Source: Roseivirga sp. 4D4
GTDB taxonomy: Bacteria > Bacteroidota > Bacteroidia > Cytophagales > Cyclobacteriaceae
Direction: 5' to 3'
DNA length: 64,000 nucleotides
NCBI RefSeq assembly: GCF_001747095.1
Contig: NZ_MDGP01000001.1
Coordinates: 417,001 to 481,000, forward strand
Positions 35,786-45,370 of the stretch are shown here, in pieces. The notes below the pieces were generated by a model, which made no database searches, had not been told where the DNA came from, and saw nothing but the letters and a program-made list of their open reading frames with translations. The position numbers and the translations under genes are program-made. Positions within the stretch are counted from its first letter, which is position 1; each line of letters opens with the position of its first letter.

Positions 35786-36537
35786 AAATTAAGATTCAGT
35801 TGCGTTGCGTATTCGCTAAAAATTTCACTGGTATAGTCTACGATTTCACTGATTCTTTCGTTGAGAGAGAGATCGTTTTTATTTTTTATATCGCTTTCAA
35901 GTAGCCCCACTAACTCTGAAAGCTTGGTAAAACCTAATGACCCAGCATTACCTTTAATGGTATGCAAGATACTCAAAATTTCAGAATCATCGTTTGCATT
36001 TTGTAAAAAGAGAAGCTTTTCGTTCAATCTGTTAGTTTCCTCGATGAACTCATTGTACAATTCTATTAATTCTTTCTTGCTAGCGTAGCGCTTAAGCTCA
36101 TTGACTGTGTTTAAGTCAAAATCTGGAGTTTTATTCTCCTCTTGGCGATTGATCAATTTGGCTGACTCGTCTAGCCAATATTGAACGGTGTTTTTCAGTA
36201 CTTCAGGTTTGACAGGTTTGGTGATGTAATCGTTAAAACCGAATTCGATAAATTTATCCCGATCAGCAGCGTCAGAATACGCTGTTATGGCAAGGATAGG
36301 TGTATTCAACCCAACTTCCTCTCTCATCTTATTATAACATTCAAAGCCATCCATATTCGGCATCTGAATGTCAATTAAAGCAAGATCTATGCTCTTTGAA
36401 CTAGCATACGACAACCCTTCAAAACCATTTTCGGCCAGATAGACTTTCCTGTTTAAGTTCTTTAATACTGTTTTGACATATTTTCGGTTGATCTCATTAT
36501 CGTCAACAACCAAAATTGTCCCTTTGGTATTCCTCAT
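35782..36537 (-). CDS. Response regulator with C-terminal HPt domain
   Basis: The 251-residue protein has a receiver domain (Asp56 in DLALIDIQMPNMDG; Lys107 in FNDYITKPVKPE). A helical histidine phosphotransfer domain follows, with His192 in ILHTIKGNAGSLGFTKLSEL. The DNA strand is divergent from miaA. REC-HPt fusions act as phosphorelay intermediates between a hybrid kinase and an output regulator. Here they come with a second REC and no kinase, so the kinase must be encoded elsewhere. It leads the four-gene operon with REC, the 91-residue protein and the MBL hydrolase. Confidence 0.94.
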   Translation of the reverse strand: MRNTKGTILVVDDNEINRKYVKTVLKNLNRKVYLAENGFEGLSYASSKSIDLALIDIQMPNMDGFECYNKMREEVGLNTPILAITAYSDAADRDKFIEFGFNDYITKPVKPEVLKNTVQYWLDESAKLINRQEENKTPDFDLNTVNELKRYASKKELIELYNEFIEETNRLNEKLLFLQNANDDSEILSILHTIKGNAGSLGFTKLSELVGLLESDIKNKNDLSLNERISEIVDYTSEIFSEYATQLNLNL

Positions 36538-36591
36538 TAGCGCGCGTTATATCAATTATAATATATTTACGGCTAACTTCTAAAGAGCAGC

Positions 36592-37512
36592 ATGTCAAAA
36601 AAGTATCTGATCTCTGTTGTAGGCCCTACGGCAGTGGGCAAAACTAGTGTCAGTATACAACTTGCTCAGGCATTGAAAACTGAGGTGCTGTCAGCCGATT
36701 CACGCCAGTTTTATCGTGAACTTGAAATTGGGACAGCCAAACCTGATGCCGAAGAACTTATAAAGGTACCCCATCACTTCATTAATTCTCTTTCCATAAA
36801 TGATTCGTATGACGTAGGTCAATATGAGTCGGAGGCTTTGAAGAAACTCGATGAACTCTTTAAGGAACATGATGCAGTAATCTTGGTAGGAGGATCAGGC
36901 CTCTTTGTAGACGCGGTTTGCAATGGCTTGGATGATCTACCTGAAGTGAAGAAAGGTGTAAGGGAAGCTTTGAACAATGAGTTCAAGCGCAATGGTTTAG
37001 AGAAACTCAATGAAGAGTTAAAGTCTTTAGATCCTGAATACCATTTGATCGTTGATCAAAAAAACCCTCAAAGAGTCATCAGGGCTTTGGAAGTCATACG
37101 ATCGACAGGCAAATCTTTTTCTTCCTTTCGCAAGAGAAAACCTGCCCCTAGACCATTTGAAGTCATTAGTATTGGCCTTGAACTTGACCGCCAAGTACTG
37201 TATGATCGAATAGATTCGAGAATGGATCAGATGATTGCTGCCGGACTTTTCGAAGAAGCAGAACGCTTTTTGCCCTATTCAGAATTGAACGCGCTCCAGA
37301 CTGTAGGATATACTGAGATTTTCGGTTTTCTGAAAGGACGATATGATCAGGAAGAAGCGGTTCGTTTACTAAAGCGAAATTCGAGGCGCTATGCTAAACG
37401 TCAGCTTACCTGGTTTAAAAGAAATGAGAATACTCAATGGTTTGATCCTAACGATTATACTAAGATTGAAGCCTTCGTGATGAGTAAGTTAGAAGGGTCT
37501 AAAACCAAATAA
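36592..37512 (+). CDS. miaA: tRNA dimethylallyltransferase
   Basis: The 306-residue enzyme adds a dimethylallyl group to A37 of tRNAs that read UNN codons. The P-loop VVGPTAVGKTSVSIQL is at residue 9 on. SADSRQFYRELEIGTAKPDAEE is the conserved Asp-Ser-Arg-Gln region. VGGSGLFVDAVCNGLDDLP and LNALQTVGYTEIFGFLKG complete the signature. The last 24 bases overlap the end of the convergent LemA-like gene. The length and motif set are standard. Confidence 0.97.
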   Translation: MSKKYLISVVGPTAVGKTSVSIQLAQALKTEVLSADSRQFYRELEIGTAKPDAEELIKVPHHFINSLSINDSYDVGQYESEALKKLDELFKEHDAVILVGGSGLFVDAVCNGLDDLPEVKKGVREALNNEFKRNGLEKLNEELKSLDPEYHLIVDQKNPQRVIRALEVIRSTGKSFSSFRKRKPAPRPFEVISIGLELDRQVLYDRIDSRMDQMIAAGLFEEAERFLPYSELNALQTVGYTEIFGFLKGRYDQEEAVRLLKRNSRRYAKRQLTWFKRNENTQWFDPNDYTKIEAFVMSKLEGSKTK

Positions 37513-37935
37513 TGAAGCTACCATACTTGCAGGAGCTTTCTTTATGAAAGCGTTATACTCGTTAGATACAGACTGAAGTTTTTTAATCAGCTCCTGTTGA
37601 GTTTTGTTGGTTTCGAGAAGCTCATCACTCACTTTTTGATCAGATAAACCATTAGCTCCGTTTTCAATTGCAGACATTAATTCTTCTTCTTTTCTATAAC
37701 TCTGAAAACGATCGGTAGAGGTCTTTTTTAACATTCCTGCTACTTCGGAAAGTGAGGATCCCTCATTTTCTCTGTCGTAACTCAAAACGATATTTTTTCT
37801 GACCCCACTATTTCTTGCCATTTCGTCAATGACTTGAGTGAGCCTCGCCTTTCTAGGTTTGATTAGATTGTAAGTGTAGATAGTATATAGCAGTACCAGA
37901 CCTAGTAGTGCAACGAAAATTGGAACATATCCCAT
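37489..37935 (-). CDS. LemA-like membrane protein
   Basis: The 148-residue product has one N-terminal membrane segment (VPIFVALLGLVLLYTIYTYN) and then a helical cytoplasmic or periplasmic domain. The C-terminal NEYNAFIKKAPASMVASLFGFRPF closely follows the LemA ending [NE]YNxxIxxFPxNLxAxxxGF, and residues LIKPRKARLTQVIDEMARNSG match the early LemA helix. The middle differs and it is shorter than typical LemA (about 185 residues), so it is a divergent family member of unknown function. Its 3' end overlaps miaA by 24 bases on the opposite strand. Confidence 0.75.
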   Translation of the reverse strand: MGYVPIFVALLGLVLLYTIYTYNLIKPRKARLTQVIDEMARNSGVRKNIVLSYDRENEGSSLSEVAGMLKKTSTDRFQSYRKEEELMSAIENGANGLSDQKVSDELLETNKTQQELIKKLQSVSNEYNAFIKKAPASMVASLFGFRPF

Positions 37936-38046
37936 GAAACTAAATTTGAGTTTGACCTAAATTGAAGCTGAAGTAAATTTTTTTTACTAATATTTGCAAG
38001 TGGCATTTTGCTGAACTGCAATAATGACCAATCTTTAGGGCAGACA

Positions 38047-39345
38047 GTGGAAGAAAAAAGAAGGTCAATTCTGATCATTACTTACTACTGGCCTCCTAGC
38101 GGAGGTGCAGGTGTACAGCGTTGGCTAAAGTTCAGCAAGTATCTGCCAGAGTTTGGTTGGGATCCTATAGTTTTTACTCCAGAGAATCCCGATTTTGATC
38201 AAAAAGATCCTTCTTTAGAGAAGGACATCAATCCAAGTGTAGAAGTTTTGAAGTTTCCAATTTGGGAGCCTTATGGCTTGTTTAAAAGATTGACAGGAAA
38301 GAAGGAACTAAAGCAAGGGCAAATCCTAGAAACGGGTAATGACAGCTTGTTCAAGAAAATCGCAGTTTGGATTAGGGGTAATTTGTTTGTGCCAGATCCT
38401 AAAAGGTTTTGGAGAAGGCCTTCAGTTAAGTATTTAACGTCTATTCTTGAGACAAATCAGATTAATTATATCATTACTACTGGCCCACCTCACAGCGCCC
38501 ATTTAATTGGAAGAGACCTCAAATTGAAGAATCCAGCCATTACTTGGATAGCAGACTTTAGAGACCATTGGTCACTGTGGGATATTTTAAAGCAGATGCG
38601 GATTACCCCTTTTATCTGGAAGAAACACATGAAGCTCGAACAGGAGGTTTTAAAGATATCAGATGCAATTCTGACTATAGGGCCCTCTGCTGCTAAGGAA
38701 TTCAGCGCACTAGGGGCAAGGCGCACTCATTATATCACAAATGGTTTTGATCAGGAAGACCTAACGGAAGATGTTGGAAGACCATATAATAAGTTTGTTA
38801 TCAGTCATGTGGGTATGCTGAGTAAAGATAGAAACCCTGAGAACTTATGGTCCGTACTGGATGAATTATGTCAGGATCAGGCATTTTATGAGGTCTTAAA
38901 CTTAAAATTGACTGGCATTCTGAGTGCAGAAGTACAGGCTGCTATATCAACGTATCCCAGACTTATGGAAAGGTTGAGCACGCAGGATTCAATACCTCAT
39001 GATAAGGTTTACGAAGAGTATCTTTCAAGTAACTTATTACTTCTCGTGCAGACCAATGACGATGGTGCGAATTCTCAACTCCCAGGGAAGTTGTTTGAGT
39101 ACTTAAGTGCAAGAAGACCAATTCTGGCCATTGGAAGGAAGGATAATGATCTTTCGAAGGTTATCCAATCTTGCTCAGTAGGTGAGTCTTTCCAATATGA
39201 TTCAAGAGAAGGACTGAAAACCTTTGTAAGAAGTGAATTTGAGGACTGGAAGTCTGGTAAGTCCAAATGGCAATTCAGAAATATTGAGCTGTATGAGAGA
39301 AGAAATTTGACCAAAAACCTGTCTGAATGGATTTTATCTCTTTGA
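38047..39345 (+). CDS. Glycosyltransferase family 4-like protein
   Basis: The product begins EEKRRSILIITYYWPPSGGAGVQRW, a GT4-type opening, after a GTG start at 38047. The TTG at 38008 is also possible and adds a poor N-terminus. It has two Rossmann domains with a linker. The second domain includes HVGMLSKDRNPENLWSVL and LPGKLFEYLSARRPILAIG, which is the nucleotide-sugar binding E-x7-E-like region of GT-B enzymes. It opens the polysaccharide cluster with a flippase, a methyltransferase-like protein and a second GT4. The sugar donor cannot be named. Confidence 0.85.
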   Translation: MEEKRRSILIITYYWPPSGGAGVQRWLKFSKYLPEFGWDPIVFTPENPDFDQKDPSLEKDINPSVEVLKFPIWEPYGLFKRLTGKKELKQGQILETGNDSLFKKIAVWIRGNLFVPDPKRFWRRPSVKYLTSILETNQINYIITTGPPHSAHLIGRDLKLKNPAITWIADFRDHWSLWDILKQMRITPFIWKKHMKLEQEVLKISDAILTIGPSAAKEFSALGARRTHYITNGFDQEDLTEDVGRPYNKFVISHVGMLSKDRNPENLWSVLDELCQDQAFYEVLNLKLTGILSAEVQAAISTYPRLMERLSTQDSIPHDKVYEEYLSSNLLLLVQTNDDGANSQLPGKLFEYLSARRPILAIGRKDNDLSKVIQSCSVGESFQYDSREGLKTFVRSEFEDWKSGKSKWQFRNIELYERRNLTKNLSEWILSL

Positions 39346-40812
39346 AATAACTCTTGACAGGGTGGTGCTCAATAAGTGATTCAATTCTGAAGAAACCTTG
39401 AGTGCAAAAGTCAATCCAGTTAAGACGATCACAATAGCCAAGGACCTGACAATTATGTCTAAATAGATACTAGGCATTGAAGGCAGGAAGTAGTTGATAA
39501 CAAGGGTGAGTACGGCAATAATTACGAAAACTATTGAAGAGCGAGTGAAAGGTTGTATTCCAAATTTTGCAAAGACAAAAATATACTTAATGAGATTGAA
39601 AAAAAACATTGAAAGGAAGGAGGCAATTGCAGCGCCTTCTATCCCATACTCGGGTATCAACCAAAGATTCAAAAGAATAGTCAAAATGGCTAAGGAGGAA
39701 ACGGCTACAACATTGAAACGATAGTACTTTGACATTACAATGATCTCCCCATTAGTGCCAAAGGCCATGTCACACAACTTACCCAACGCTATGAACAAGA
39801 CAACATTGAATCCACCAATATAGCTCTCACGATTTGGTACAAAATGGTAAATGTTCTCAAGGTTAGCCCATATGCCAATGAGCAACAGCGTGCCTATAAT
39901 CATTTGATTAATTGATGTTTGCTGATATAGTTTTTTTACGGCAGCCATATCGCCTTTATTGAATGATTGAGATAGTAGAGCAGAGCTAATTTGAGTTATC
40001 GCCCTTTTGGGCATTTCAACTACAACTCCAATAAAAAAGGCAATAGTATAAATACCAGTAGCTTCTAAGCCAATAGCACCACTGATCATAATACTATCGA
40101 TTTGCAGAATAATCTGAGTACCACCAGCGCCAATCAGTGAATAGAAACCGTAGTTCAGAATACGCTTTCCAACACCATTTTTTAAAAAAGAGAAGTCGAA
40201 CTCAAGTGGTAACTGACCCTTTATCCTCAACGTGGATGCCAGACTCAGGAAAACAAAACCATAAATGCCGATGAGCAAATAAACAAGCATCTCAAACGCT
40301 ATGAACTCAAACCCATAGAATAGCAGGATCACTGTTGTTAAAATCCTAAGACCAACATCTCTGAGGAATGTAGGTGTGACAATTTGTAAGAGACTTCTTG
40401 AATAAGCTTCTAAAAGCTGAAACTGTATGATTAAGAATGAAATTAACAGAGTGACTTGAAAGTAGTCGACAAAGAGTTCCGATTCACTTGAGAAATATCC
40501 AAAGATACTTGGTCTAAAGATCAATACGACCGCGCAGAGTAGTAAAAAACCCATTAGTCCACCCAAGAGGATTGCACCAGTGAAGCTTTTGTTGTCTTTC
40601 TGCTCGGGAAAGAACTTGACTAAACTTTGACCCAAACCGACTTGACCGAATGTGGCAAGTAAATAGGCTGAGCTTTGTATTAGTCTGAAAAGGCCTACTT
40701 GTTCTGTTGACAAGAAATAGGGGTAGAGCCAAAGCACGTTGATATAGCCTATAGCAACACCCAAGTAGGCAACAATAGACGATTTTATACTTTGTCGTAT
40801 TACTATGCCCAT
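39334..40812 (-). CDS. Polysaccharide flippase (MATE/Wzx-like)
   Basis: The 492-residue product has about 14 membrane segments, for example SIVAYLGVAIGYINVLWLYPYF, GLGQSLVKFFPEQKDNK, and GLEATGIYTIAFFIGVVVEMPKRAI. The layout matches oligosaccharide flippases of the MATE superfamily that move lipid-linked glycans across the inner membrane. It begins where the preceding methyltransferase-like gene ends, by a TAATG overlap. It ends 11 bases into the convergent GT4 gene at 39345. It probably exports a surface glycan made by the neighbouring transferases; the substrate is unknown. Confidence 0.9.
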   Translation of the reverse strand: MGIVIRQSIKSSIVAYLGVAIGYINVLWLYPYFLSTEQVGLFRLIQSSAYLLATFGQVGLGQSLVKFFPEQKDNKSFTGAILLGGLMGFLLLCAVVLIFRPSIFGYFSSESELFVDYFQVTLLISFLIIQFQLLEAYSRSLLQIVTPTFLRDVGLRILTTVILLFYGFEFIAFEMLVYLLIGIYGFVFLSLASTLRIKGQLPLEFDFSFLKNGVGKRILNYGFYSLIGAGGTQIILQIDSIMISGAIGLEATGIYTIAFFIGVVVEMPKRAITQISSALLSQSFNKGDMAAVKKLYQQTSINQMIIGTLLLIGIWANLENIYHFVPNRESYIGGFNVVLFIALGKLCDMAFGTNGEIIVMSKYYRFNVVAVSSLAILTILLNLWLIPEYGIEGAAIASFLSMFFFNLIKYIFVFAKFGIQPFTRSSIVFVIIAVLTLVINYFLPSMPSIYLDIIVRSLAIVIVLTGLTFALKVSSELNHLLSTTLSRVISKR

Positions 40813-41531
40813 TAAGGTTTTCTCCAGATGGTTGTATCAGTGAGGCCTGTGGTGGTGTTCATAGATGGCCATGACTTCAAGGTCTCATGAACTTTTTTGT
40901 ATCTAAGTCTCTCAGAGTTATCCAAAAGGAGTATACCGCCTGACTTTAGTTTTGGTACAGCCATTTCCGTGCAAGAGACACGGGCTCTTCCATCAATCGA
41001 CACAAAGTCAATAGACGAGTCATCGTACGAATTTATTGCACGCACATATTTGTTGAAGACTTCATCTTTAACCGGATATTCTTCTCGGGTCAATGATAAT
41101 TGTGCTTTACTACTCATGTGTTGTTGATCGACTGGCTTATTTGGCAGTACCAAGTCCAGCTTCGCATTAGTGATTTTGAGATCACTAATCATTTCATTTA
41201 CCTTGTTAAACCAAGGTTCATTATGCTCGATACTATGGATAGTTTTCAAAAGCTTTGAATAGAATATTGTGCTTTTTCCACTGCCATACTCAAAACCAGT
41301 CATTTTGTCATTCAGTAGCCCTCTTAATGCTTGAACAGCATCGGGACATATCCAAGGTACGTATTTGTGTTTGCGCAAAAAGCGAGTAAATCTGAACTTC
41401 AGAATTGGTCTAAGTAACCTATATCTGATATAGCCCAATTTGCTCTGCGTAATGGCATAATTCTGTGCTGCAAATCTGTTAAGCTCAATATCTGCTTTAA
41501 CTTCTAAAAACTCTTGCTCTGAAATGGTCAT
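40812..41531 (-). CDS. Rossmann-fold, methyltransferase-like protein
   Basis: The 239-residue product has the outline of an SAM-dependent methyltransferase: MTGFEYGSGKSTIFYSKLLKTIHSIEHN at the N-terminal nucleotide loop and DFVSIDGRARVSC near the middle. The PKLKSGGILLLDNSERLRY strand follows. The loop EYGSGKST differs from typical E-x-G-x-G-x-G, so SAM binding is uncertain. No signal peptide is visible. It sits upstream of the flippase by TAATG overlap in the polysaccharide cluster. It may modify a sugar or lipid, but that is inference. Confidence 0.7.
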   Translation of the reverse strand: MTISEQEFLEVKADIELNRFAAQNYAITQSKLGYIRYRLLRPILKFRFTRFLRKHKYVPWICPDAVQALRGLLNDKMTGFEYGSGKSTIFYSKLLKTIHSIEHNEPWFNKVNEMISDLKITNAKLDLVLPNKPVDQQHMSSKAQLSLTREEYPVKDEVFNKYVRAINSYDDSSIDFVSIDGRARVSCTEMAVPKLKSGGILLLDNSERLRYKKVHETLKSWPSMNTTTGLTDTTIWRKP

Positions 41532-41572
41532 AAGCGATTGGCAAATCTAACAAACCAATCTTCAAGAAAGAA

Positions 41573-41580
41573 TATCTTTG
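41573..41580 (+). promoter_or_regulatory. -7 element TATCTTTG upstream of the second GT4
   Basis: TATCTTTG matches the TAnnTTTG element of Bacteroidota promoters and lies 31 bases upstream of the ATG at 41612. A good TTTG at 19-21 bases further upstream is not visible, so this is a weak candidate. Confidence 0.4.
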
Positions 41581-41611
41581 ATATTTAGATGCTTTAGTTA
41601 ATCTTCAATTC

Positions 41612-42796
41612 ATGAAAATCGCCTTCTTTCTTGATCAATCTTTCCCGCCTGATTCAAGAGTTGAGAACGAAGCTTATTCTCTGGTACGTGCTGGGCATCA
41701 GGTCGATTTGTTTTCTCTAAATTTTAAGGAGCTAAAGCCCAAGGAGGAAGAAATAAATGGTATCAGAGTACATCGAATTGATGCTTCTGATTTTCTCTAC
41801 CGACTTTCAGCGCTAGCTTATGATTTGCCTATATTTCATTGGCTTCTCCATTCTAAAATCAAGGCTTTCATAGAAAAGGTCAAGCCTGAAGCACTACATG
41901 TACATGACATGCTAATCGCCAAGGCAGTCATGGATATTAATGATAGGTTTTTTCAATTGCCACTTACCCTCGATTTGCATGAGAACCGGCCTGAGATTCT
42001 TCAGTTTTACCCACATTTGCAAAGGTTTCCGGGGAAGTATATGATTAATATCGAGAGATGGAGATCTGCCCAGACAAGCCTAATCCAACGAGCCGATCAT
42101 GTCGTACTTGTAACGCCCGAGGCGATTGATGATGCAATGGCTGCTTCAGGCAGAGAACGTTCTAGTTTTACCGCTGTCGCCAACACCATAGAGCCTGAAA
42201 TCTATTTTAATTATCCCTTGGATGATCGAATAACTGAAAACCTGAAAGGGTATTTTAATATTGTCTATGTTGGTGATACGGGAATCAGAAGAGGGCTTGA
42301 TACCGCCATAGCTGCAATGAAGAAAGTGTTAAAGGTTGTTCCTAATGCTCAACTGGTGGTTGTAGGAAAAAGTACTCAGGACGAGCAGTTGAGGCAAATG
42401 GTAAGTTCGAAAGGGCTAGAAGAAAATGTATTGTTTGAGGGCTGGCAGGATGTTTCGCTGTTCCCCTCGTATATCGAAAGTGCCTCTGTATGCATTTCAC
42501 CTTTGCACAGAAATAAGCACCATGACACTACTTTTGCAAATAAGATTTTTCAATACATGGCTGGTACAAAGCCATTAATCGTAAGTGATTGTCCTTCTCA
42601 GGAAAATGTAGTCAAAGAAGTGGGGTGTGGTCTTGTCTTCAAAGCCAAGGATGCCGAAGATCTGGCTAATTGTATATTGAAGATTTACCACAATCCTGAA
42701 GAGGCTAAACAAATGGGGGAGGCCGGTAAACATGCCGTTATTGAGAAGTATAACTGGAATGAAACCAGCAAGGGACTTCTCGAACTTTATGACTAG
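41612..42796 (+). CDS. Glycosyltransferase family 4 protein
   Basis: The 394-residue GT-B enzyme starts MKIAFFLDQSFPPDSRVENE, a nucleotide-sugar-dependent GT4 opening. It contains HVHDMLIAKAV and NIVYVGDTGIRRGLDTAIAAM, LVVVGKSTQDEQLRQMV, and the C-terminal donor site KIFQYMAGTKPLIVSDCPSQENVV with the E-like GCGLVFKAKDAEDLA region. It is divergent from the methyltransferase-flippase operon and should add sugars to the same glycan. The exact linkage is unknown. Confidence 0.9.
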   Translation: MKIAFFLDQSFPPDSRVENEAYSLVRAGHQVDLFSLNFKELKPKEEEINGIRVHRIDASDFLYRLSALAYDLPIFHWLLHSKIKAFIEKVKPEALHVHDMLIAKAVMDINDRFFQLPLTLDLHENRPEILQFYPHLQRFPGKYMINIERWRSAQTSLIQRADHVVLVTPEAIDDAMAASGRERSSFTAVANTIEPEIYFNYPLDDRITENLKGYFNIVYVGDTGIRRGLDTAIAAMKKVLKVVPNAQLVVVGKSTQDEQLRQMVSSKGLEENVLFEGWQDVSLFPSYIESASVCISPLHRNKHHDTTFANKIFQYMAGTKPLIVSDCPSQENVVKEVGCGLVFKAKDAEDLANCILKIYHNPEEAKQMGEAGKHAVIEKYNWNETSKGLLELYD

Positions 42797-42799
42797 ACT

Positions 42800-45232
42800 T
42801 TATTTCTTTCTCAAGGATAGGTAAACAGTCCCTAAGAAAGCGAGCAAGGTTAAGATTGAGAAAACCTGCATGAGGGCAGAACCAACGGTGTATATCTTAG
42901 GAACAAACTTAAACTCTATGACATGATCACCTGCTGGGACGGACAATGCCCTCAAGATATAGTTCGCCCTGAGCATATCCACTGGCTGACCGTCAATTGT
43001 CACTTCGAATCCTTTAGGGTAGTGAATCTCTGAAAACACGGCAAAGCCATCACCGGAATTGCTGGATTCATACTTCCAATAACCAGGGTGATATTCTGTC
43101 AATGCTATAGTGCCTGATCCACTTAAGCCAATATTGTCCGGTAACTCATTTCTATTCACAACAGCTTTCGTTTCAGGGTTACTGAGAGCCAAAGTTTGAT
43201 TGAATTCCTGATCGGTATTTTCTGCGTAGTCAAGTTCAGAAACAAACCAGGCGGTGCCCAATGTATTATTGTTAATCACAACCCCTTGTGGAGTTCCAGG
43301 GTTTTTGATCAAGTATTTCGTATTCAACATATTGATCATTGGGAAAGCACGAAAATCTGAGCCACCCGCTTGAATACTCTGTCCTACCCCTGACAGCTCG
43401 GTCAGTAATTTATTGTCAATTATTTCCTGATATCTGCGAATCCGCGCTCCATGATAGCCATTGATCAGGTGATGATGGTAAGCAATTTTTCCATTGTAAA
43501 ACCCAGAGGTCAAATCCAAAACCCTGTCCCCAAGAGATTCATTCTGGTTGATATACTGATCGGCAGGGGTGGCTGCAAAATTTTGTCTGGAGGTAGCTCG
43601 ATTGAAGTTGTCATCCGAAAGAAACCTTGACCCAACGAGAACTACGTCTAGAGAACCAATCACTACTAAGCCCAAAACAGCTACTGTATTTGAAAGCTTT
43701 TCTTTAGCATACAGGTATAATAGAGCAGCAAATACTGTGATAAAACCAAATGCCCTCAAGGCATCACTTCTGAATAAGGCTTTTCGATCCGACCGAACGG
43801 CATCCAGGATTACCTCCTGAATTTGCGCGTCAATAGCACCCCTGTAAGTCAGTACTCCAGCGAATAGAGTGAGTAGAAGCGCAAGTCCTCCGGTAGCTCC
43901 AAAGGCAATAAAAAGTTTCTTTTGGACCTCTTTGCTAAACCGCTGAGTTAGCAACTTTTCAAGGGCCAGCATTCCTAAAAGAGAAATGCTGAAAATGGGG
44001 AGTACAATTGTAAAAGAGACCGACCTAAACTTATTATAGCCCGGGAAATAGTCAAACAAGAAGTTGTTAATGCCCGGCATATTTCGGCCATAGCTTAGTA
44101 CAATGCCTAAAATGGCCACAGCACTTAGCCAAATCACATATTTTCTTTCGACCAATAGAAGACCTAATACGAAGAGAAAAACCATTACAGCGCCCGCGTA
44201 ATAGGTAGTTGCTGATTCTTGTCCCCAATAAGTGGGTATCCCGTTTAGAAGGCCCTGAAGTTGGGCGCCATTCACATTGTTTTGTCTTAAGAACTGCGCT
44301 AGCTCACCATCCTGGGGGAAAGGTCCGCCTCCACCTAGAGCATTCGGGATAAAGAGAGTAGCAGGGTCCCATATTCCATTGGAATACTGAAAAGCATAGG
44401 TCTTACCGAGGCCATCAGTATTCATTTCTTCATTGGATTGTTGAGATAACTCAGTTTTCCCCCGATTAGAGTATTTCCCATATTCATAAGTGGCATAGAA
44501 CTCTCCGAAAAATGTTCCAATAGCCAGCACAAGTGCAATGACTAATAGACCAAGCCTTTTTGCATACTCATGCATTTGCTTTTCTCTTACCGCATAGATT
44601 AATTGAATTAGTCCGTAAATACCGATTACAAATGCGAGGTAATAAGTGATTTGCAGGTGATTCACCCTCAATTGCATAGCAAGTGCGAGAGCTGTAAGAC
44701 TAGCACCTAGCAGCTTGTTTCTAGTAAAGCAAAGATGCACTCCTCCCATAACCAGAGGCATGAAGGAGACAGCTGAAATCCGGGCATTATGTCCTGCCGT
44801 GAGGCCAATGAGGTTATAAGACGAAAGTCCGAATGCAATGGCACCAATTAAGGCGAGATACGGCCTTACTTTAAAGCAAAGCAGCATGATGTAGAAGGAC
44901 AACATAGAGGCAAAAACTATGCGTACCGGATGTTGAAGGCCTAATGTGAATACAGCATGGATTGCTTTTATAAGCTGATTACCCCATTTTACACTGATGA
45001 GATAGGCTGGCATTCCACCGAAAATAGAGTTGGTCCAAAGACCTTCTTTGCCCGTTTGTTCCCGATAATCAAATAGCTCTTGAGCACTGCCCTGCCATTG
45101 TATAATGTCACTCTGGAAAAGCGTCTTCTCTTCAAAGAATACAGGTTTGAAAAAGATGATGGTTAAGACTAGGAAAACTATAAGGGCCACTAAGTGTGGT
45201 AGTACATCTTTTTGAAAATTGATCTTTATCAT
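42800..45232 (-). CDS. YfhO family membrane protein
   Basis: The 810-residue protein is a large multi-pass membrane protein of the YfhO family (also called bacterial membrane protein YfhO). The N-terminal part has about ten segments, for example LVALIVFLVLTIIFFKPVFF and YIMLLCFKVRPYLALIGAIAFGLS. The C-terminal third is a periplasmic beta domain (GYWKYESSNSGDGFAVFSEIHYPKGFEV). YfhO proteins are GT-C-like and linked to lipoteichoic acid glycosylation in Bacillus; in Bacteroidota the role is open. The start is ATG 45232, since the seven codons above it do not look like family sequence. It lies 3 bases past the convergent GT4 stop. Confidence 0.9.
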   Translation of the reverse strand: MIKINFQKDVLPHLVALIVFLVLTIIFFKPVFFEEKTLFQSDIIQWQGSAQELFDYREQTGKEGLWTNSIFGGMPAYLISVKWGNQLIKAIHAVFTLGLQHPVRIVFASMLSFYIMLLCFKVRPYLALIGAIAFGLSSYNLIGLTAGHNARISAVSFMPLVMGGVHLCFTRNKLLGASLTALALAMQLRVNHLQITYYLAFVIGIYGLIQLIYAVREKQMHEYAKRLGLLVIALVLAIGTFFGEFYATYEYGKYSNRGKTELSQQSNEEMNTDGLGKTYAFQYSNGIWDPATLFIPNALGGGGPFPQDGELAQFLRQNNVNGAQLQGLLNGIPTYWGQESATTYYAGAVMVFLFVLGLLLVERKYVIWLSAVAILGIVLSYGRNMPGINNFLFDYFPGYNKFRSVSFTIVLPIFSISLLGMLALEKLLTQRFSKEVQKKLFIAFGATGGLALLLTLFAGVLTYRGAIDAQIQEVILDAVRSDRKALFRSDALRAFGFITVFAALLYLYAKEKLSNTVAVLGLVVIGSLDVVLVGSRFLSDDNFNRATSRQNFAATPADQYINQNESLGDRVLDLTSGFYNGKIAYHHHLINGYHGARIRRYQEIIDNKLLTELSGVGQSIQAGGSDFRAFPMINMLNTKYLIKNPGTPQGVVINNNTLGTAWFVSELDYAENTDQEFNQTLALSNPETKAVVNRNELPDNIGLSGSGTIALTEYHPGYWKYESSNSGDGFAVFSEIHYPKGFEVTIDGQPVDMLRANYILRALSVPAGDHVIEFKFVPKIYTVGSALMQVFSILTLLAFLGTVYLSLRKK

Positions 45233-45341
45233 TATCGGACCTTTGTAAACCAAGGCCCAATATCTCGATAAGCGGTGTAATACAAAAGGTTTTGTATGCT
45301 AAATGAAGGCTTTGGAGCCTTTTATTGCTAGGAAATTTGGC

Positions 45342-45349
45342 TAATTTTG
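45342..45349 (+). promoter_or_regulatory. -7 element TAATTTTG upstream of ffh
   Basis: TAATTTTG fits TAnnTTTG and ends 21 bases before the ffh ATG. A -33 TTTG at the normal spacing is not clear. A small inverted repeat TACAAAA-GG-TTTTGTA at 45281-45296 also lies in this divergent region. Confidence 0.4.
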
Positions 45350-45370
45350 AGGCCCAAATTGTTGGCAGAT

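Noticed and set aside
45281..45321. Inverted repeats in the ffh upstream region as a terminator or riboswitch.
   Set aside because: Short stems, no T-run after the first and no known aptamer pattern; not enough to call.
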